A stretch of 5,928 bases of DNA from an uncultured Clostridia bacterium (GTDB lineage Bacteria; Bacillota; Clostridia; Oscillospirales; CAG-382). The position numbers and the translations under genes were made by a program. The stretch spans positions 1 through 5,928 of the forward strand of contig CANQVQ010000095.1 in assembly GCA_947627335.1 (NCBI GenBank). The letters are read 5' to 3'. The first letter of the stretch is position 1. Each line of letters starts with the position of its first letter. This document shows positions 4,916-5,928 of this stretch, in pieces. The notes below the pieces were generated by a model that was not told the DNA's origin, did not search any database, and saw nothing but the letters and a program-made list of their open reading frames with translations.

Positions 4916-5928
4916 TCAGCCGAGCGAAACGCGCTTCCAAAGCGTTCCGTCGTGACGGTACACGCCGACCGGACGCCACGCTTTGCCGTCGGTGCTGAAC
5001 GCGCCGGAAACCTCGGCGAAAAGCGACTGTTTTCCGGCACGGAAAAGCGGCAGCCGCGCCCCGCCGACGGATTCGCCGTCCGACGAAACGCCGAGCGACA
5101 GGTATACCGCGCATTCCCCGCGTCCCCGGGGCAGCGACGCGCAGGACAGTGCGCCGTGCGCAGCGCCGACGAGAAAGACGTCCTCCCCCGCCGTCCACGC
5201 GCAGATCCGTCGTCCCGCGCCGCGCAGACGCACCCGTGCGCACTCCGCCGCACGCGGGTCGTAAATCTGCAAGCCGCACGGGTCCCGCAGGCAGACGAAC
5301 CCGTCGAGCGCACCCTCGACCCGCAGCGCCTCCGCGCCGTCCGGTCGCCAGACCCCAAAGGTTTCCGACCGCAGATCGAACGTGACCGCCGAACCGTCCG
5401 CCGCACGGACGCCGGTATACGCCACCCCCTTCTGCGCGACCGCAAGCCCGCCGTCTCCGCCGCCGACAAAAGCGCCCGCCGCGACCGGCGAAAGCCCCCG
5501 CCAATCGGCGCGGAACACCCGAAGTTCCGACATCTCCCCTTTCGCGTCCGCCGAATTGGTATACAGCAGTAGTTCCTCCGGCGCACCCGGTTCGCTCGCG
5601 ACCGCCACCCCGCCGGACAGCACGGCACGCGCTTCCACGCCCAATTCGCCGCAGAGCTGCCCGTCGCCGCTCCCGCAATCGAACCGATACAGGCTGACCG
5701 CCCGGTCCGCCGCGAACAGCAGATACACGCACTTCGCCCCCGCGCAAAGGTCCAGCACCCGCAAAGCGTCCGGCGACGGGAAGGACCGCTTCCCCGCCGA
5801 TGCGCGTTCGACCCGCCCGTCCGGCGCGAAATGAAGCAGCCGCAGCTCCCAGCTTCCGCCTTCCCGCTGCAAACCGCACGCGAAAAGACCGCCCGACCCG
5901 TCCGCCGTCCAGCGCAAAAGCCGCGTCC
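4916..5928 (-). CDS. Unrecognised beta-strand-rich protein, possibly beta-propeller-like; N-terminus off the window
   Basis: I do not recognise this protein. 336 C-terminal residues are visible. The frame is open through position 5928, and the TTG at 5917 has no Shine-Dalgarno sequence, so the true start is probably outside. Numbered from the edge, the sequence is a chain of short hydrophobic strands separated by Gly/Asp turns, for example SWELRLLHFAPDGRVE (25-40), KCVYLLFAADRAVSLYRFD (65-83), LLLYTNS (119-125), GLAVAQKGVAYTGVRAADGS (160-179), FVCLRDPCGLQIYD (210-223) and EDVFLVGAAHGAL (248-260), ending in GAFSTDGKAWRPVGVYRHDG (308-327). The roughly 35-50-residue periodicity suggests propeller blades, but no WD, Kelch or PQQ signature is clear. 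Eleven cysteines argue against an exported protein. There is no membrane segment in the visible part. The gene is convergent with the MATE gene and followed by a terminator. Coding status is well supported by composition; function is unknown. Confidence 0.75.
   Translation of the reverse strand, partial: TRLLRWTADGSGGLFACGLQREGGSWELRLLHFAPDGRVERASAGKRSFPSPDALRVLDLCAGAKCVYLLFAADRAVSLYRFDCGSGDGQLCGELGVEARAVLSGGVAVASEPGAPEELLLYTNSADAKGEMSELRVFRADWRGLSPVAAGAFVGGGDGGLAVAQKGVAYTGVRAADGSAVTFDLRSETFGVWRPDGAEALRVEGALDGFVCLRDPCGLQIYDPRAAECARVRLRGAGRRICAWTAGEDVFLVGAAHGALSCASLPRGRGECAVYLSLGVSSDGESVGGARLPLFRAGKQSLFAEVSGAFSTDGKAWRPVGVYRHDGTLWKRVSLG

Noticed and set aside
4731..5879. 382-residue minus-strand open frame overlapping the right-edge gene
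   Set aside because: It is Arg/Gly-rich, runs through both terminators, and is out of frame with the 4916-5928 reading frame, which has balanced protein-like composition and ends just before a terminator.
5915..5917. TTG as the true start of the right-edge gene
   Set aside because: No Shine-Dalgarno precedes it and the frame stays open to the window edge, so a start outside the window is more likely.
1..5928. Mobile elements, CRISPR arrays, tRNA or rRNA genes, riboswitches
   Set aside because: No transposase, integrase, terminal inverted repeats, regularly spaced repeats or RNA gene signatures were seen; both promoter leaders are under 30 bases.

Overview
The window is very GC-rich, with strong G/C preference at third codon positions on both strands. 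This is why long meaningless reading frames lie antisense to nearly every real gene. The Shine-Dalgarno sites (AGGAGG, AAAGGAG), the TTGACA-type promoters, the intrinsic terminators and the gene families (YitT/DUF2179, FkbM, MATE, GH2) together suggest a GC-rich member of the Bacillota, probably a gut- or rumen-type clostridial lineage. That assignment is inference from style and content; nothing here is a taxonomic marker.

Layout. Positions 1-3167 (minus strand) hold a compact three-gene operon, read right to left: a YitT-family membrane protein (2265-3167), a two-domain FkbM-type methyltransferase (1171-2265), and a glycoside hydrolase family 2 enzyme (1-1156, C-terminal part beyond the window). 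The first two genes overlap by one base (TGATG). The last two are 14 bases apart, with the ribosome binding site abutting the stop codon. Positions 3168-3324 form an AT-rich divergent regulatory region with one good sigma-A-like promoter facing each way. Positions 3325-4722 (plus strand) encode a MATE-family multidrug/sodium antiporter. Positions 4723-4915 are a convergent intergenic region holding an intrinsic terminator for each strand and an overlapping, mutually exclusive hairpin. Positions 4916-5928 (minus strand) hold the 3' part of an unrecognised, beta-strand-rich, possibly propeller-like protein.

How the genes may work together. The YitT-FkbM-GH2 operon is almost certainly co-transcribed from the promoter at 3201-3229, but the families do not make an obvious pathway. 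A membrane protein of unknown substrate, an O-methyltransferase that could act on a sugar, and a GH2 glycosidase are compatible with glycoside or glycan metabolism, though this is not demonstrated. The MATE gene appears to be a single-gene transcription unit with its own promoter and terminator. I found no mobile element, CRISPR array, RNA gene or defence system, and I do not see a clear previously undescribed system. The more noteworthy points are the operon composition, the two-domain methyltransferase, the variant GH2 barrel motifs, the layered terminator region and the unassigned protein at the right edge.
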